The notes under the pieces are model-generated. The model made no database searches. It was not told where the DNA came from and was given only the letters and a program-made list of their open reading frames with translations. A program made the position numbers and the translations under genes. Positions 46,767 to 56,700 of a stretch of DNA of 64,000 bases are shown here, piece after piece. Within the stretch, counting starts at the first letter, position 1. The number at the start of each line of letters is the position of its first letter. Origin of the DNA: JBMYRH01 sp049602155. Lineage in GTDB: Bacteria; Myxococcota_A; UBA9042; PHBI01; JBMYRH01. The stretch is from contig JBMYRH010000002.1 of assembly GCA_049602155.1 (NCBI GenBank), positions 248,001-312,000 of the forward strand. The letters run 5' to 3'.

Positions 46767-47281
46767 CTCAGGCCCTCCACATGCTCAAAGACACGCGCCA
46801 GCATGTCGATGCCATGAAACGCCCCAGCGTCGAAGTCACCGCGGCGACAATGTGGGACCGCGTTGTCCCTCAATAAGGCGTCCGCATCGACCTCAGAGAG
46901 CGCGGGTTGTAGGGCCGGTCCGAGGACACATTCGGCCCGTTGCTCTGCGATAGCGAAGAGCATCATGAGCCCGTCTCGTGCCTCCCCTCCGACCTTCCAG
47001 CGTTCGAAGAGCGCCATGGCGTACTCCGACGGGGAGAGGGGGGCGGTCGTAGTCACGGTCACGACCACAGCGTCATGCCCCGTCGGTCGGCTGAATTCTT
47101 GGAGCCGCGTCCGCATGCGCGTGCGGCCTGCGGCGCTCAAGACCTCGGCATCGTCGACGAGAGTGTCAGAGCGCAGTGGCGCGTTCTGCATGGCCTCCAT
47201 CAAGCTCTCTACTTGAAATTGGCACTGTGGGCACTGCGAGTGAGGTTCGGAGACGTGTGATCGGCATCGTGGGCAGCGCAT
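46763..47281 (-). CDS. TPM-domain protein with N-terminal zinc ribbon
   Basis: A 172-residue protein. An N-terminal zinc ribbon CPRC...CPQC (3-20) precedes a TPM domain (TLP18.3/Psb32/MOLO-1 type): VDDAEVLSAAGRTRMRTRLQEF, VVVTVTTTAPLSPSEYAMALFERW, GLMMLFAIAEQRAECVLG. YgcG-like relatives are exported and repair photosystem II or cap the envelope; this one lacks a signal peptide. It is coupled to the downstream membrane protein, which also has a zinc ribbon. Confidence 0.82.
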   Translation of the reverse strand: MRCPRCRSHVSEPHSQCPQCQFQVESLMEAMQNAPLRSDTLVDDAEVLSAAGRTRMRTRLQEFSRPTGHDAVVVTVTTTAPLSPSEYAMALFERWKVGGEARDGLMMLFAIAEQRAECVLGPALQPALSEVDADALLRDNAVPHCRRGDFDAGAFHGIDMLARVFEHVEGLR

Positions 47282-47632
47282 TGAGGCAGTGTCGGACCGA
47301 GGGCCGTTCAGGTCAATCGCCTCTCGGGTTCAGAGCCTCAGATGACGGAGTTCGAGGTCCCGTCGTGGCAGGTGGCTTCAGTGACGCACCCGGACAGTAG
47401 AATTGAGTGAGCCCCTGATACAGGCTGCATCAGGGGCTCGAGAGACGAGCGAATCACCGATTCCTAGTAAGCCGGTAGGAGTAGTGTCAGACAGCCTCCG
47501 CACAGGAGAGCGTTGGGTAGGGCGGCTCGGCTGAACCAGGGGCGCCCCTGTGCGGTTGAATCCAGGCTGTGCTGACGGGTCGGCTCCGGGGAGGATCACT
47601 CACACCCCGTCGGTGATGCGTCGTACTGAGAG
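47282..47632. other. non-coding interval with one strong hairpin
   Basis: About 350 bases between the start of the TPM gene and the stop of the first riboswitch-controlled lipoprotein, both on the minus strand. No credible gene is seen. It holds the hairpin at 47409-47439 and should carry the promoter of the TPM operon. Confidence 0.5.
47409..47439 (-). terminator. hairpin, candidate terminator
   Basis: An 11-base perfect stem (GAGCCCCTGAT and its complement) with a nine-base loop, about 200 bases after the stop of the 47633-48868 lipoprotein gene. No long T-run follows on either strand, so it could also be an mRNA stabiliser. Confidence 0.4.
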
Positions 47633-48868
47633 CTATCGCGCGAAGGCGAACTCGTTCATGGACCAACGTGTGGTCCCAAGGGGGGTTGAGGTTGAGGGGC
47701 GGGGGGTGATGACCAAGGCGGCAGCTCCTTTCGCGCCATGGTAGACGGGGTCTCCGATGAGGGTGATGCGTTGCTCTGCGCCGCTCACGGTGCTCGGTGG
47801 GATGGCCACCTCAGCGATGACGCGTGAGTCTTCGTCGCGCAGTGAGAGGGTGTAGCCAGCCTCGCTGCCCTGCAGGACCATCGAGATGGCGTGGGTGTGG
47901 ATGTCGTCTGCGAAGCCGGTCTTGATGCCGTCGAAGAAGGCGTGATTATGGGCGCCGGCGCTCGACCCGATGACCGCGCTGTGACCCTCCTCGGACAACC
48001 TGTGGAGGGCGACGTCCTCATGGATTTGCCCGATGAAGGGGGCTGCGCTGTGCCAGGGGAAAGTTTGGTTTGAGGCGCCGACGCTGGAGAAGCTCACACG
48101 GTCGGAGAACGTGTCGCCATGGACCGCCCCGTAGAAGTTGAAGTTCACCGGACTGCCGTGCGCGTCGGCCGTGAAGTCTAAGGTGTCGACGATGTGGGTG
48201 ACCGTGGCCGCAGTGAAGCTCTCCGGTTGCGAGAAGTAGCAGTAGCCACGGTCGCAGTGGGTGCCGCACTCAGACCAGTCGAGCCACCAGCCCCCGTCAC
48301 AGCTGCGGAACTGGCGCCCCATCAGGTTGACGCCACAAGACCGGGTGATGAAGTCCCCGTGCTCGCAGTCGGTATGAGTGACTGCGAGCCAGACTTCGAG
48401 GTCGCCGGTCGCGAACTCAACCTCTGCGTCGACGGTCTCCAGGATGATTGAGATGACGCTCAACGCGTTCGGTTGCACGGTGACCGTGGTGGGGTTGGGG
48501 GAGACGAGCTGCGCTGCTACATCGATGAACTGGTCTCCCTCTTGGCGCTGGAGTGTCCAGCCCTCTGCGAGGGTGATGGAGTAGGTGCCGACGTTCACGG
48601 TCGCTCGGTAGATAGGGGAGTCGCCGGAGACGTCTTCGAGGTCCACGTAGGACGCCGTAGCGCCGTCGATCGTGAGCGTGCCGTGCCGCAACCTGTAGGT
48701 CTCACCGTCGGAGCCGAGCGCTGTGAGGGCCAGCTGAATCGTCCCGGTTTGCCCGGGGGCGATCGAGGCCTCATCGGACCCACAGGCCCCTGTCGTCAGA
48801 CTCAGCGCGACCAGGAGCGCTGTCGCAGCGCCGGGCGCCGGGTAACGTGCTCGCAGTGATGGATTCAT
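47633..48868 (-). CDS. lipoprotein under a c-di-GMP riboswitch (paralogue 1)
   Basis: A 411-residue lipoprotein. AAGGAGG lies six bases before the ATG, and the signal peptide ends in the lipobox TGAC. Residues about 35-160 (GTIQLALTALGSDGETYRLRHGTLTIDG...GTYSITLAEGWTLQR) recur in the next gene upstream. A Cys block (GDFITRSCGVNLMGRQFRSCDGGWW) follows, likewise shared. The C-terminal 200 residues are beta-rich and specific to this gene. Its leader carries a GEMM-I riboswitch whose P1 helix includes the ribosome site. A surface or appendage protein regulated by c-di-GMP is inferred. Confidence 0.82.
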   Translation of the reverse strand: MNPSLRARYPAPGAATALLVALSLTTGACGSDEASIAPGQTGTIQLALTALGSDGETYRLRHGTLTIDGATASYVDLEDVSGDSPIYRATVNVGTYSITLAEGWTLQRQEGDQFIDVAAQLVSPNPTTVTVQPNALSVISIILETVDAEVEFATGDLEVWLAVTHTDCEHGDFITRSCGVNLMGRQFRSCDGGWWLDWSECGTHCDRGYCYFSQPESFTAATVTHIVDTLDFTADAHGSPVNFNFYGAVHGDTFSDRVSFSSVGASNQTFPWHSAAPFIGQIHEDVALHRLSEEGHSAVIGSSAGAHNHAFFDGIKTGFADDIHTHAISMVLQGSEAGYTLSLRDEDSRVIAEVAIPPSTVSGAEQRITLIGDPVYHGAKGAAALVITPRPSTSTPLGTTRWSMNEFAFAR

Positions 48869-48873
48869 GGATA

Positions 48874-48954
48874 CCTCCTTCGGTGGCCCGGCTGCCTTCG
48901 AGAGGCCCGTGGCTTTGCGTCCCCACCTCGCGATGGGTTTGCCGCTTCGAGAGG
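48874..48954 (-). promoter_or_regulatory. cyclic di-GMP-I (GEMM-I) riboswitch 1
   Basis: Read on the minus strand, the leader carries GGCAAACC, a GCGA tetraloop hairpin (CCCAUC/GGUGGG), GGGACGCAAAGCC, and the closing GCCGGGCCACCGA, the hallmarks of the GEMM-I aptamer. The base before GCAAACC is G, as in c-di-GMP-binding (not cGAMP-binding) members. The outer helix pairs CCUCU (48950-48954) with GGAGG (48874-48878), which is the ribosome binding site of the lipoprotein starting at 48868. Ligand binding is predicted to block translation. Confidence 0.88.
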
Positions 48955-49082
48955 ACGCGTGGACGTCCTTCACTCATGCTGTGTGCTCGGGGCGACCCGG
49001 GGGATTGGGCCGCGCTCTCTTACCTAGTCGGCAGAGCCTCGTCGCAACTTGAGTGTTCTTTTCTCGATGCAGCGATTTTTTC

Positions 49083-51468
49083 TTAGAGCGCGAACGACAC
49101 GGACCAGACTGACCACCACCAGACGCCATAGCCGCCGAGGCCGTGTTCGCGCGGTGTCACGCGCATCGCCGTGATGCCTGGGGCATCCTCATCGAGGATA
49201 TGTGCCCCAATCACCAAGGTCTCAAAGGGCTCGACGGTGAAGGTCTTGGAGGGGGCGTCGTCTCCTTCGACGAAGACGTCGACCACGTACCCGAAGCGGT
49301 TCAAGCTGACGTCGAAGATCACGCTCCGGACGGGGGTCACGAAGTTCGCTTGGAGGGCTTCGTAGCCGCTGGTCTTGTTCTCTCCACTGGTCGGCAGGAC
49401 CGCGGCGTCACTGTTTTCCCACTCACAATCGTAAAAGATGAAGGCCTGCTTCCACTTCGCGGAGCTCCCTGCCACCTGGACCCCGGCTACCACGGGCTCA
49501 TCGGGTTCCGCGTTGGCGGTGAGGGTCGAGGCTGGCCAGCTGTTGAACGTCACCTGATCCGCGTACATGAAGCCGTCCTCTGGGACAAACCCGGTCTTGG
49601 CGAGGTGGACCTCGGCGCCGGTGGCGAAGGTCTCGAAGTCCTCGACGAACTGGTCCATGCCATCGGAGACAGTCTCGAACTCGTCGGCGTCTGTGAGGGG
49701 TTGGATCACGCCCTCGAGCGCTGGGGCGACTCCCTCTTCGAGCTCGGTGTCCAGCTCATCCAGTCCGTCCTCGTCATCGAAGGTATCTGGGGCGTTGGTG
49801 CTGTCGTGTTCCGCGATGACGATCTCCTCCTCGGCGGGGTCCTCCTCCACGACGGGGGTCTCCTCGGCGGAGATCTCCTCGGCGGTGCTCTCCTCGACGA
49901 CGGCGGTCTCCTCAGCGGAGGTCTCCTCCGTGAATGCGGTCTCCGCTTCTGCGTCGATGGTCTCCTCGTTCGGCATGGGGGGCGTGCTGTCCTCAGAGGC
50001 TGTGTCATCCATCTCATCAGGGTTGGCCGAGGCCTCCTCGATAGGCGCAGACGTCGAGTCATCTGAGGTGCCGATCGGCGCGGGGGCTTCGCAGCTGACT
50101 GGGAGGCAGAGCGTCACAGGGGCAAAGGGTGCGCTCAAGACTGTGCGCGCGCCGGCCTCATCCGTGATGACGTCGACACCCTCGACGCCGTGTCCCTCGA
50201 AGAACTGCATGGTGATGCACTCGGTGTCCTCGTGGAGCTCCAGGGCGACACCGTCCGTGCAGCAGCTGTTCCATACCCACTTGAACTCGCCATCGGACAT
50301 CGCGACGGTGTCACCCGCCTCACCGTCCCACGCGTCGAGGCGAATGCCGGCGTGATCGCTGATGTAGAGCCCGATTTGACCGGCGCTGTTGCCGTCCGCT
50401 AACGCACCATGAATCACGACCAGTGACACGATCCCCTCCGGGTTCCGTTGCAGCATGACGCTGCTTCGGGAGGCGGCTGTGTAGGCGGTCACAGGTCCAT
50501 TGGCGATTGAGCTTGCGTAGCCATAGAAATCGGTGGCGTTCTCGGCGGTATCCAGGGTGGCGATCGCGACCTCCGAGGCGCCCTGAGTGGCCCACGCCTG
50601 CTCGACACATGGGGCGGGCTCTGACGCCACTTCGTCGATGACGCTCTCTTCGTCGATGACGCTCTCTTCGTCGATGACGCTCTCTTCGTCGATGACGCTC
50701 TCTTCGNNNNNNNNNNNNNNNNNNNNNNNNNNNNNNNNNNNNNNNNNNNNNNNNNNNNNNNNNNNNNNNNNNNNNNNNNNNNNNNNNNNNNNNNNNNNNN
50801 NNTTCGTCGATGACGGGCACCTCCGTTGTAGCGGTCTCTCCACCTCCTGCAGCATCGTCGTCGCCGCCGCACACGAGGTCATCGGTCGGGTCGGGCAGTT
50901 CGCACGCGCTGAAGTCAGACCATTGTCCGTTGACGCATGTGGCGGTCTCACGCCCCTGGTATCCCGGTCCGCATCCTCGGGAGATCCATGCGCCCTCTTG
51001 GCACTCAGGTTTCACGCCCAGATCAACCTCGAGGGTCCCGGTCGCGAGGCTCAGCGTGTCGACACCAGCTTGGAAATTAAGCGCGACCGTAGTGGTCTGC
51101 TCATGATCGACGGCGAAGTGCTGTGGGTTAACGCTGATGAGCTGCGCCTCCACAGGGGCATAGCCCTGCCCGCTGTTGCGCTCAAGGACCCACCCAGGTT
51201 TCAGGCCGAGCTCGTAGTCGCCGGCGGCGATCCGCACGTCGATGACCGGCACGTCGACATAGGCGGCGTCCAAATCTATCACTGCATAGGTCGGTCCAGT
51301 GAGGACCGCTTCAGCGCCCCTCAGGCGATACATCACGCCGGAGTCGGTTGTCGTCGTCAGCGCGAGCGAGACGGTGCCGTAGCTCGACGCGTTCTCCGCG
51401 TCGCTGCAGGCGACCAAGAGGCTGAGCGTGGTGATGACCAAGGCGCACGTGAGTCGGGGCGTAACCAT
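49083..51468 (-). CDS. repeat-rich lipoprotein under a c-di-GMP riboswitch (paralogue 2, spans assembly gap)
   Basis: One gene broken by 96 N. It starts at ATG 51468 (signal peptide, lipobox LVAC) with the same N-terminal domain as its neighbour (GTVSLALTTTTDSGVMYRLRGAEAVLTG) and a Cys block (CGPGYQGRETATCVNGQW). A hexapeptide repeat EESVID then runs into the gap (50631-50812). Beyond it are a beta-rich domain with Cys (about 50630-50085), a second acidic linker of EETSAEE type (49800-50060), and a C-terminal beta domain ending in VSFAL. The two ends are in different frames only because the N count is not the true gap length. No enzyme is recognised; a stalked surface protein is inferred. Confidence 0.82.
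50631..50812 (-). repeat. 18-base tandem repeat encoding (EESVID)n, with assembly gap
   Basis: On the plus strand the unit is TTCGTCGATGACGCTCTC. Just over four units are visible before the gap and the start of another after it. It lies in frame within the lipoprotein gene, so copy number changes would lengthen the protein by six residues each. Confidence 0.9.
50707..50802. other. assembly gap (96 N)
   Basis: The gap falls inside the 18-base tandem repeat. Matching the repeat phase on both sides requires a true gap of 14 plus a multiple of 18 bases, for example 86 or 104, not 96. That length also restores a single reading frame. Confidence 0.95.
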
Positions 51469-51473
51469 AATAA

Positions 51474-51560
51474 GACCTCATTCGGTGGCCCGGCTGCCTC
51501 TGGGAGGCCCGTGGCTTTGCGTCCCCGCCTCGCGACGGGTTTGCCGTTTCGTGATGGTCA
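51474..51560 (-). promoter_or_regulatory. cyclic di-GMP-I (GEMM-I) riboswitch 2
   Basis: Same elements as the first: GGCAAACC, stem CCCGUC/GGCGGG closed by a GCGA tetraloop, GGGACGCAAAGCC and GCCGGGCCACCGA. Relative to riboswitch 1 one stem pair changes from A-U to G-C, a compensatory change. The outer helix pairs GACCAUCA (with one bulged A) with UGAGGUC (51474-51480), which is the ribosome site of the lipoprotein starting at 51468. It should repress translation when c-di-GMP is high. Confidence 0.9.
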
Positions 51561-51694
51561 AACCAAGTCAGGCTGACCTCACAGAGTCCTACGGCACAGC
51601 GGAGAGAGAGCTTGAGCAGATTCTTTCGGTATCTGGCCGAGATGACGCGTCGATCTTATCCACTGACGCGTTTGGCGGAGATGGGATCTGACAG

Positions 51695-52582
51695 CTAGAG
51701 GACGATCTCAAGCCCTTCGTAGGCCATAATCGGCTCGGGGAAGCCCTCTTTACCCTCAAGCTCTGACCGTATCTCTGCGAGCTTCGCGTCGAGCATATCG
51801 TCGTTACGGATAGGTTCGTGGTGTGTAAATATCACGCGCTTTGCGTTGGCCTTGGTCGCCAAATCGAGCGTGCTCTTATAGGTGCCGTGACCCCAGCCAA
51901 CCTTGGTCGGGTACTCTTCCTCTGTGTACATGGCGTCGAGGATGCAGACGTCGGTGTCTCGGATGAATTCCACAAGCCGGCTTTGCTTCTCGTCGACGAG
52001 GGTTTGGTACTGCTCGTAGAACTCGTCGTCTGGTGGGTAGATGTTCTGCAGCGGCTCATGGTCTCCTGAGAAGAAGATCGAGCGGCCATTGCAGTCGATA
52101 CGGTAGCCGAAGGTGAGCACCGGGTGATTCATCAAGATGACCTGAATGGTCGCGTCACCGACTTGGACGGTGTCGCCCTCCTTCAGGTTCTGGAAGTGCA
52201 GGTCGGCTTTGAGCTCTACCTGGCGGACCGGAAAGTAGCAGTACTCCATCTGGGCGCCCAAGACCGCCTGGATGTCACGTCCGTAGATGGGATCCGTCGA
52301 GCCGTGAAAGTGCACCTCATTGCCTGGGATGAACAGGGGGACGAAGAAGGGCAACCCTTGGATGTGGTCCCAGTGGGTGTGGCTGATGAAGACGTGGGCT
52401 TTGACCGGGAGTGACTTCATCAGCTCGAGGCCGAGGGGCCGGATCCCCGTCCCGCCATCAAAGATCGCCAAGTGCCCGTCGTCGGTCTCGACCGAGATGC
52501 ACGTGGTGTTGCCCCCATAGCGCGCAGTCGCCATGCCTGGCGCTGCGATCGATCCTCTGACACCCCAGAATTTGACCTTCAT
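51695..52582 (-). CDS. metallo-beta-lactamase-fold phosphodiesterase-like hydrolase
   Basis: A 295-residue cytosolic hydrolase. The opening MKVKFWGVRGSIAAPG and GGNTTC are typical of the PhnP/RNase Z-like and cAMP phosphodiesterase-like group. HTHWDHIQG is at 68-76, FFSGDHEP provides the bridging Asp, and FTHHEP the last His. A cyclic nucleotide or phosphodiester substrate is plausible but not shown. It stands alone, after the riboswitch region. Confidence 0.84.
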   Translation of the reverse strand: MKVKFWGVRGSIAAPGMATARYGGNTTCISVETDDGHLAIFDGGTGIRPLGLELMKSLPVKAHVFISHTHWDHIQGLPFFVPLFIPGNEVHFHGSTDPIYGRDIQAVLGAQMEYCYFPVRQVELKADLHFQNLKEGDTVQVGDATIQVILMNHPVLTFGYRIDCNGRSIFFSGDHEPLQNIYPPDDEFYEQYQTLVDEKQSRLVEFIRDTDVCILDAMYTEEEYPTKVGWGHGTYKSTLDLATKANAKRVIFTHHEPIRNDDMLDAKLAEIRSELEGKEGFPEPIMAYEGLEIVL

Positions 52583-52639
52583 GGCCCTATTTCACGGTAT
52601 TGCGGCTCATGCTGCAACCATTGCTCGAATCAGGTGTCG

Positions 52640-53518
52640 CTAGCCGAGCGCTTGAACGCGCTCTAGCTCGTCCTCCAGGCCATGAAACTGGGCGATCAGG
52701 TCTTCGAATCCCATGGTGAAGTGCTTGAGGGTGAACGGGATGGGGGGCGGCCAGTCGATCTCTGGGAGCGGCGCATCGGGGCCCAGCAGTTCTGCAGCCG
52801 CGGCCTGCGCGGCGCGACGCTCTGCCAGGTAGTTGGCGAGATAGACGCAGTCCCTCAAGGGCGGGGCGTCCTCTGCGTCGATGGGCTCATGGTGTTCACG
52901 GATCGCGCGACATAGGTTCTCGGGGAAGCCCCAGTGTTGGGCCAACATGCCACCCATCTCGGCGTGATCCACCCCGAGGAGTTCGCGCTCCGCCAGGTAG
53001 ACAGGGATCCCCTCGGTTTGGCCCTTGCGCGCCGCCTCATTGAGGGCATCAGCCTCGAAGTGCGCGAAGAGCACTTTGCCGATGTCGTGGAGCAAGCCAG
53101 CGACGAATTCATCGCCCTCTTTTGCGCCGCCTCCTCCCATGCGTTTGCGGAAGCGTCGGGTGAGGACGCCCACGGTCAGCGAGTGCTGCAGGAACTTATC
53201 TGCGTCAAAGCCCTCGGTGCTGATCTTGGGGAGGGAGCCTATCGCCGCGGTCGCGAGCGCCAGGTGTTTGACCGAGTTGAGCCCGATGTAGACGACCGCG
53301 TGTTGGACCGAGACGATGTTCATCTGCAGACCGAAGTACGCGGAGTTCGCGACCCGAAGGATGCGCATGGTCAACACGGGGTCGGTGTCGATCACGCGCA
53401 CGAGGTCACGCGCCTGACAATTCACGTCAGACGTTAGCTTAATGATGCGATGCACGCTGGCCGGGAAGGCCGGCATGCGGTCCACCATGTTCAGCAGTTC
53501 CTCTTTCGTTCGCGACAT
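52640..53518 (-). CDS. HDOD-domain protein
   Basis: A 292-residue cytosolic signalling protein. An HDOD domain (about 10-205) is clear: LPAFPASVHRIIKL-type start, DTDPVLTMRILRVANSAYFG, QHAVVYIGLNSVKHLALA, and LLHDIGKVLF. HDOD is an HD-like fold usually without nucleotidase activity, used in motility and c-di-GMP-linked regulation (GsmR, CdgL). The ATG at 53518 is preferred to 53530; both are in frame. Confidence 0.93.
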   Translation of the reverse strand: MSRTKEELLNMVDRMPAFPASVHRIIKLTSDVNCQARDLVRVIDTDPVLTMRILRVANSAYFGLQMNIVSVQHAVVYIGLNSVKHLALATAAIGSLPKISTEGFDADKFLQHSLTVGVLTRRFRKRMGGGGAKEGDEFVAGLLHDIGKVLFAHFEADALNEAARKGQTEGIPVYLAERELLGVDHAEMGGMLAQHWGFPENLCRAIREHHEPIDAEDAPPLRDCVYLANYLAERRAAQAAAAELLGPDAPLPEIDWPPPIPFTLKHFTMGFEDLIAQFHGLEDELERVQALG

Positions 53519-53711
53519 ACTCGGCATCATAGGCCGGAAATGGGTTGGCCACCAGACCCCAAATTAAGATGACGAAATACAGACCAGTAGCTCGTTTTTG
53601 TTTTCTTGTCAGCGGGTGCTTGGGAGCCGAGTTATCATTGACCTGCCTGGGCCAAGTGGTTCTGGCGTGGTGTCTTCGTCCACCGCGCGCCGCGTTAAAA
53701 GTTACGCGTGT

Positions 53712-56700
53712 ATGGATGCCGGAGGCCCGACACCCTATACTCTTGGCTCCAGATCTCGCTTTGGAGTCTTTGTGTCCTCGGGTCACCTGCATTCTCTCCT
53801 CGTCGCCTGCGCCTGTGTGGTGTGGATGGGCTGTAGTGCCAGCGAGCTTGGAGAGGGCGGCGGTGATGACGTGGTCGCCTCCTTTGAAGACGGACCCCAG
53901 GATCCCTTGGATCGCCCCGATGGGCAGCTCATTACGCCGGACGCCGATGAGCCTGGTCACCGTGGTCGCGTCGATCCGGTGTCGCTCACGGTGAACACAG
54001 GGTTCAGTGATGACTCGGTCGTCGCAGGGCAGCCTACGGACGTCCTCTGTGTCGTAGAGGGGCTCCCGGAGGGTGAGCCTGTACCCGAGACTACATGGTC
54101 ACTGGTGCAGCTCCCTGGTGGCTTACTCTTCGACCCCACCGTCGAGGGTGACTCGGTGACCTTCCTCTCGGCGGGGCTTTATCACGCGAGCTGCCAGATC
54201 TCGCAGACGGGGTACAAGGACCCCACTCCTGCCCCAGTGACGGTGATCGCCGGCGACGCCGTTGAAGTCGAGACGGAGGTCGAGCCTTCGACGCTGGTCA
54301 GCGGTGACTCTGCGCAGGTCACCTGCACGGGTTGGGACGCACACCAGAACGCGGTCGTGAACGAGTGGGACACCGTGGTGGAGCCCGCAGGTGCTGCCCC
54401 GGGGCCACCGAACGGCCTCATCGAGATGAACCAAGCGTTGACGGGGATTAAAGAGGGCACGTACGACGTCTCGTGCCTGCACGCCAGCGGAGCCATCGAT
54501 GAGACCCCGGTTGAGGTGTCGGTCTACCATGGCTTGCCGGACAAGATCGTGACGACCCTCGAGAACCCCATCATCCAGGCGGGCCAGGGGACGACGGTCA
54601 GCTGTCACACCGAGGACAAGCACGGCAACGTCATCTACGACCTGCCGCTGTCGATTCAGCTCGATGAGGACATCACCCTCGAGGGCACCGTCGTGACGGG
54701 CACGAAAGCCGGGACCTTCGAGGTCATCTGTGTCCCCGTCGGGCTCGACTGGAGCGCCTTCGAGATTCAAGGGGCCAAGCTGCAGATCGAGCCAGGCCTC
54801 CCTGTGGGCTTGGAGGTCACGCTTCAGCCCCCGAAGCCGTACTTCTTTTTGGATGAGGTCTTCGGGCTCTTGGTGTTGGGCTACGACGCCTTCGGTAACC
54901 CCATCCCAGAGCTCCCCCTGGAGCCGATCTCAATCGCCCCTGATGAGGCGTACACGATGTTCGAGGACCTCGTGCTCTCCTTCGACACCGAGGGGTACTA
55001 CGACATCACCGTGACCTCTGCAGAGAACCCGACGCTCTTTCAAACCATTGAGGTGGCCATCGAGGGGACGCCGCCCGATCTCTCCATCACCTCACCAGCC
55101 CGAGGCGCCGAGCTCACGGGGACCAAGCCCAGCGTGACGATTAAAGGGACGGCCTATGACGCCGTCGCGGGGATCACGGACGTCTTCGTCAACGACATGC
55201 CGGCGACGTTGAATGAGGATGGCACGTGGACGGCGATCATGATCCCGAAGTGGGGCCTCAACGTCATCCACGTCGAGACCTTTGATGCGGCAGGGGCGAC
55301 GGACTATCTGACCCAAGCGTTCTACTTCGCTGAGCTTTATCACGAGACAGAGCCCGAGCCGGCCTTCATCCTGGATGGCCTCAAGCAGTTCCTCTCCCCG
55401 ACCACGATCGACGATGGTCAGCACACTTGGGGGGACCCCGACGACATGGCGACCGTCCTTGAGCAGGTCTTGCTCACCGTGGACAAGTCGACCTTTACGC
55501 CGCCACCGAAGGAGATAGCGCTCGGCTATGAGCTGAAGATCAGCACCCCATTCATGGGGATCCCGAAGCTCTCCCTGTCGCCCCGAACCGGGGGGCTCGA
55601 CCTCGACATCGCCTTCAGCACCTACTCAGCGAACGTCAGCTTGGAGAACGAGTGCAAGGTGCTCTTCATCGACCTCTGCCCTGACGTCAACGGCTCGATG
55701 TTCATCGACGGCGTGGATGTCTCGGGGATCCTCTGGGCGGCGGCCTTCAACAGCAACCTCGACGTGAGCCTCTCTGACCTCGGTGTGGATGTCGGCTGGA
55801 TCGACGTCAACATCGCCGGGCTCTCGACCGTCGTCAGCCTGCTGGGCTTTGGAGCCTGGTCCTTCTTGATCACCATCATCGTGGACTTGGTCATCGACGT
55901 CATCGTGAACCTCTTCTCGAGCAGCGTAGAGGGCGCCATTGCGTCAGGGCTTGGAGGCGCCCTTCAAGACACCTTCGTGAACCTGATGCACAACATGGAC
56001 ATCTTTGAACAAGTCACGACCAAGCCGCTATTGACCGGCCTTGGCGCCGCGACCTTCACCTTCATGACCCAGCTGGACAGCTTGAACTTCAAGCCGGACG
56101 GGGGCCGAATCGGCTTCGGTGCACGCGTCGACTCGACAAAGACGGTGTTTCAGGATGTGGAGGGCTCGATTTCGCGAGGGACCTGCCTCAAAGGCTACGG
56201 GATCGGTTTGGAGTTGCCTGGCACGCATGAGTTCGAGGCCGGGTATCGCGACGACGTAGCGAACGCGATCCTCAACGCGGTGTGGCAGACGGGCGCGTTG
56301 AATGGCCATGTGACGATGTCGTCTTTCCCGATGGCACTGAATCAAGGGGGCTTCACCCTCGGTGAAGACTTCGTGATGGGCTTCGATCTGGACAGCCAGC
56401 TCCTCTTGCCGCCCATCCTCAACAGCTGTGATGCCTCGGGTGTGCTGCGCATCCAGGTCGGCGACATGTTCCTTGGGGGTACGGTTCGGACCTTCGAGAA
56501 ACCACAGGGGATCGGGGACTTCGCCGCCTATATTAGCTTTGAGATGCTGACGACCATCGAGATCACAGAGACCTTCATGGGCGACAAGATTGGGCTGAGC
56601 TTAGGGTCGCTCTACGCGATGCACTTCCACTGGGAGATCCTGCCTCCCGAGTACGCCGCGGATCCGGAGCCACTGGAGGCGTTCATCGAGGAAATCTTCT

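Noticed and set aside
47282..47632. tRNA or small RNA gene
   Set aside because: A strong hairpin is present, but no cloverleaf, no TpsiC arm and no promoter/terminator arrangement supports a gene.
50631..50812. CRISPR array
   Set aside because: The repeats are contiguous 18-base units without spacers and are in frame inside a gene.
50320..51468. Frameshifted pseudogene at the N gap
   Set aside because: The frame difference is explained by the arbitrary gap size; repeat phase predicts an intact frame.
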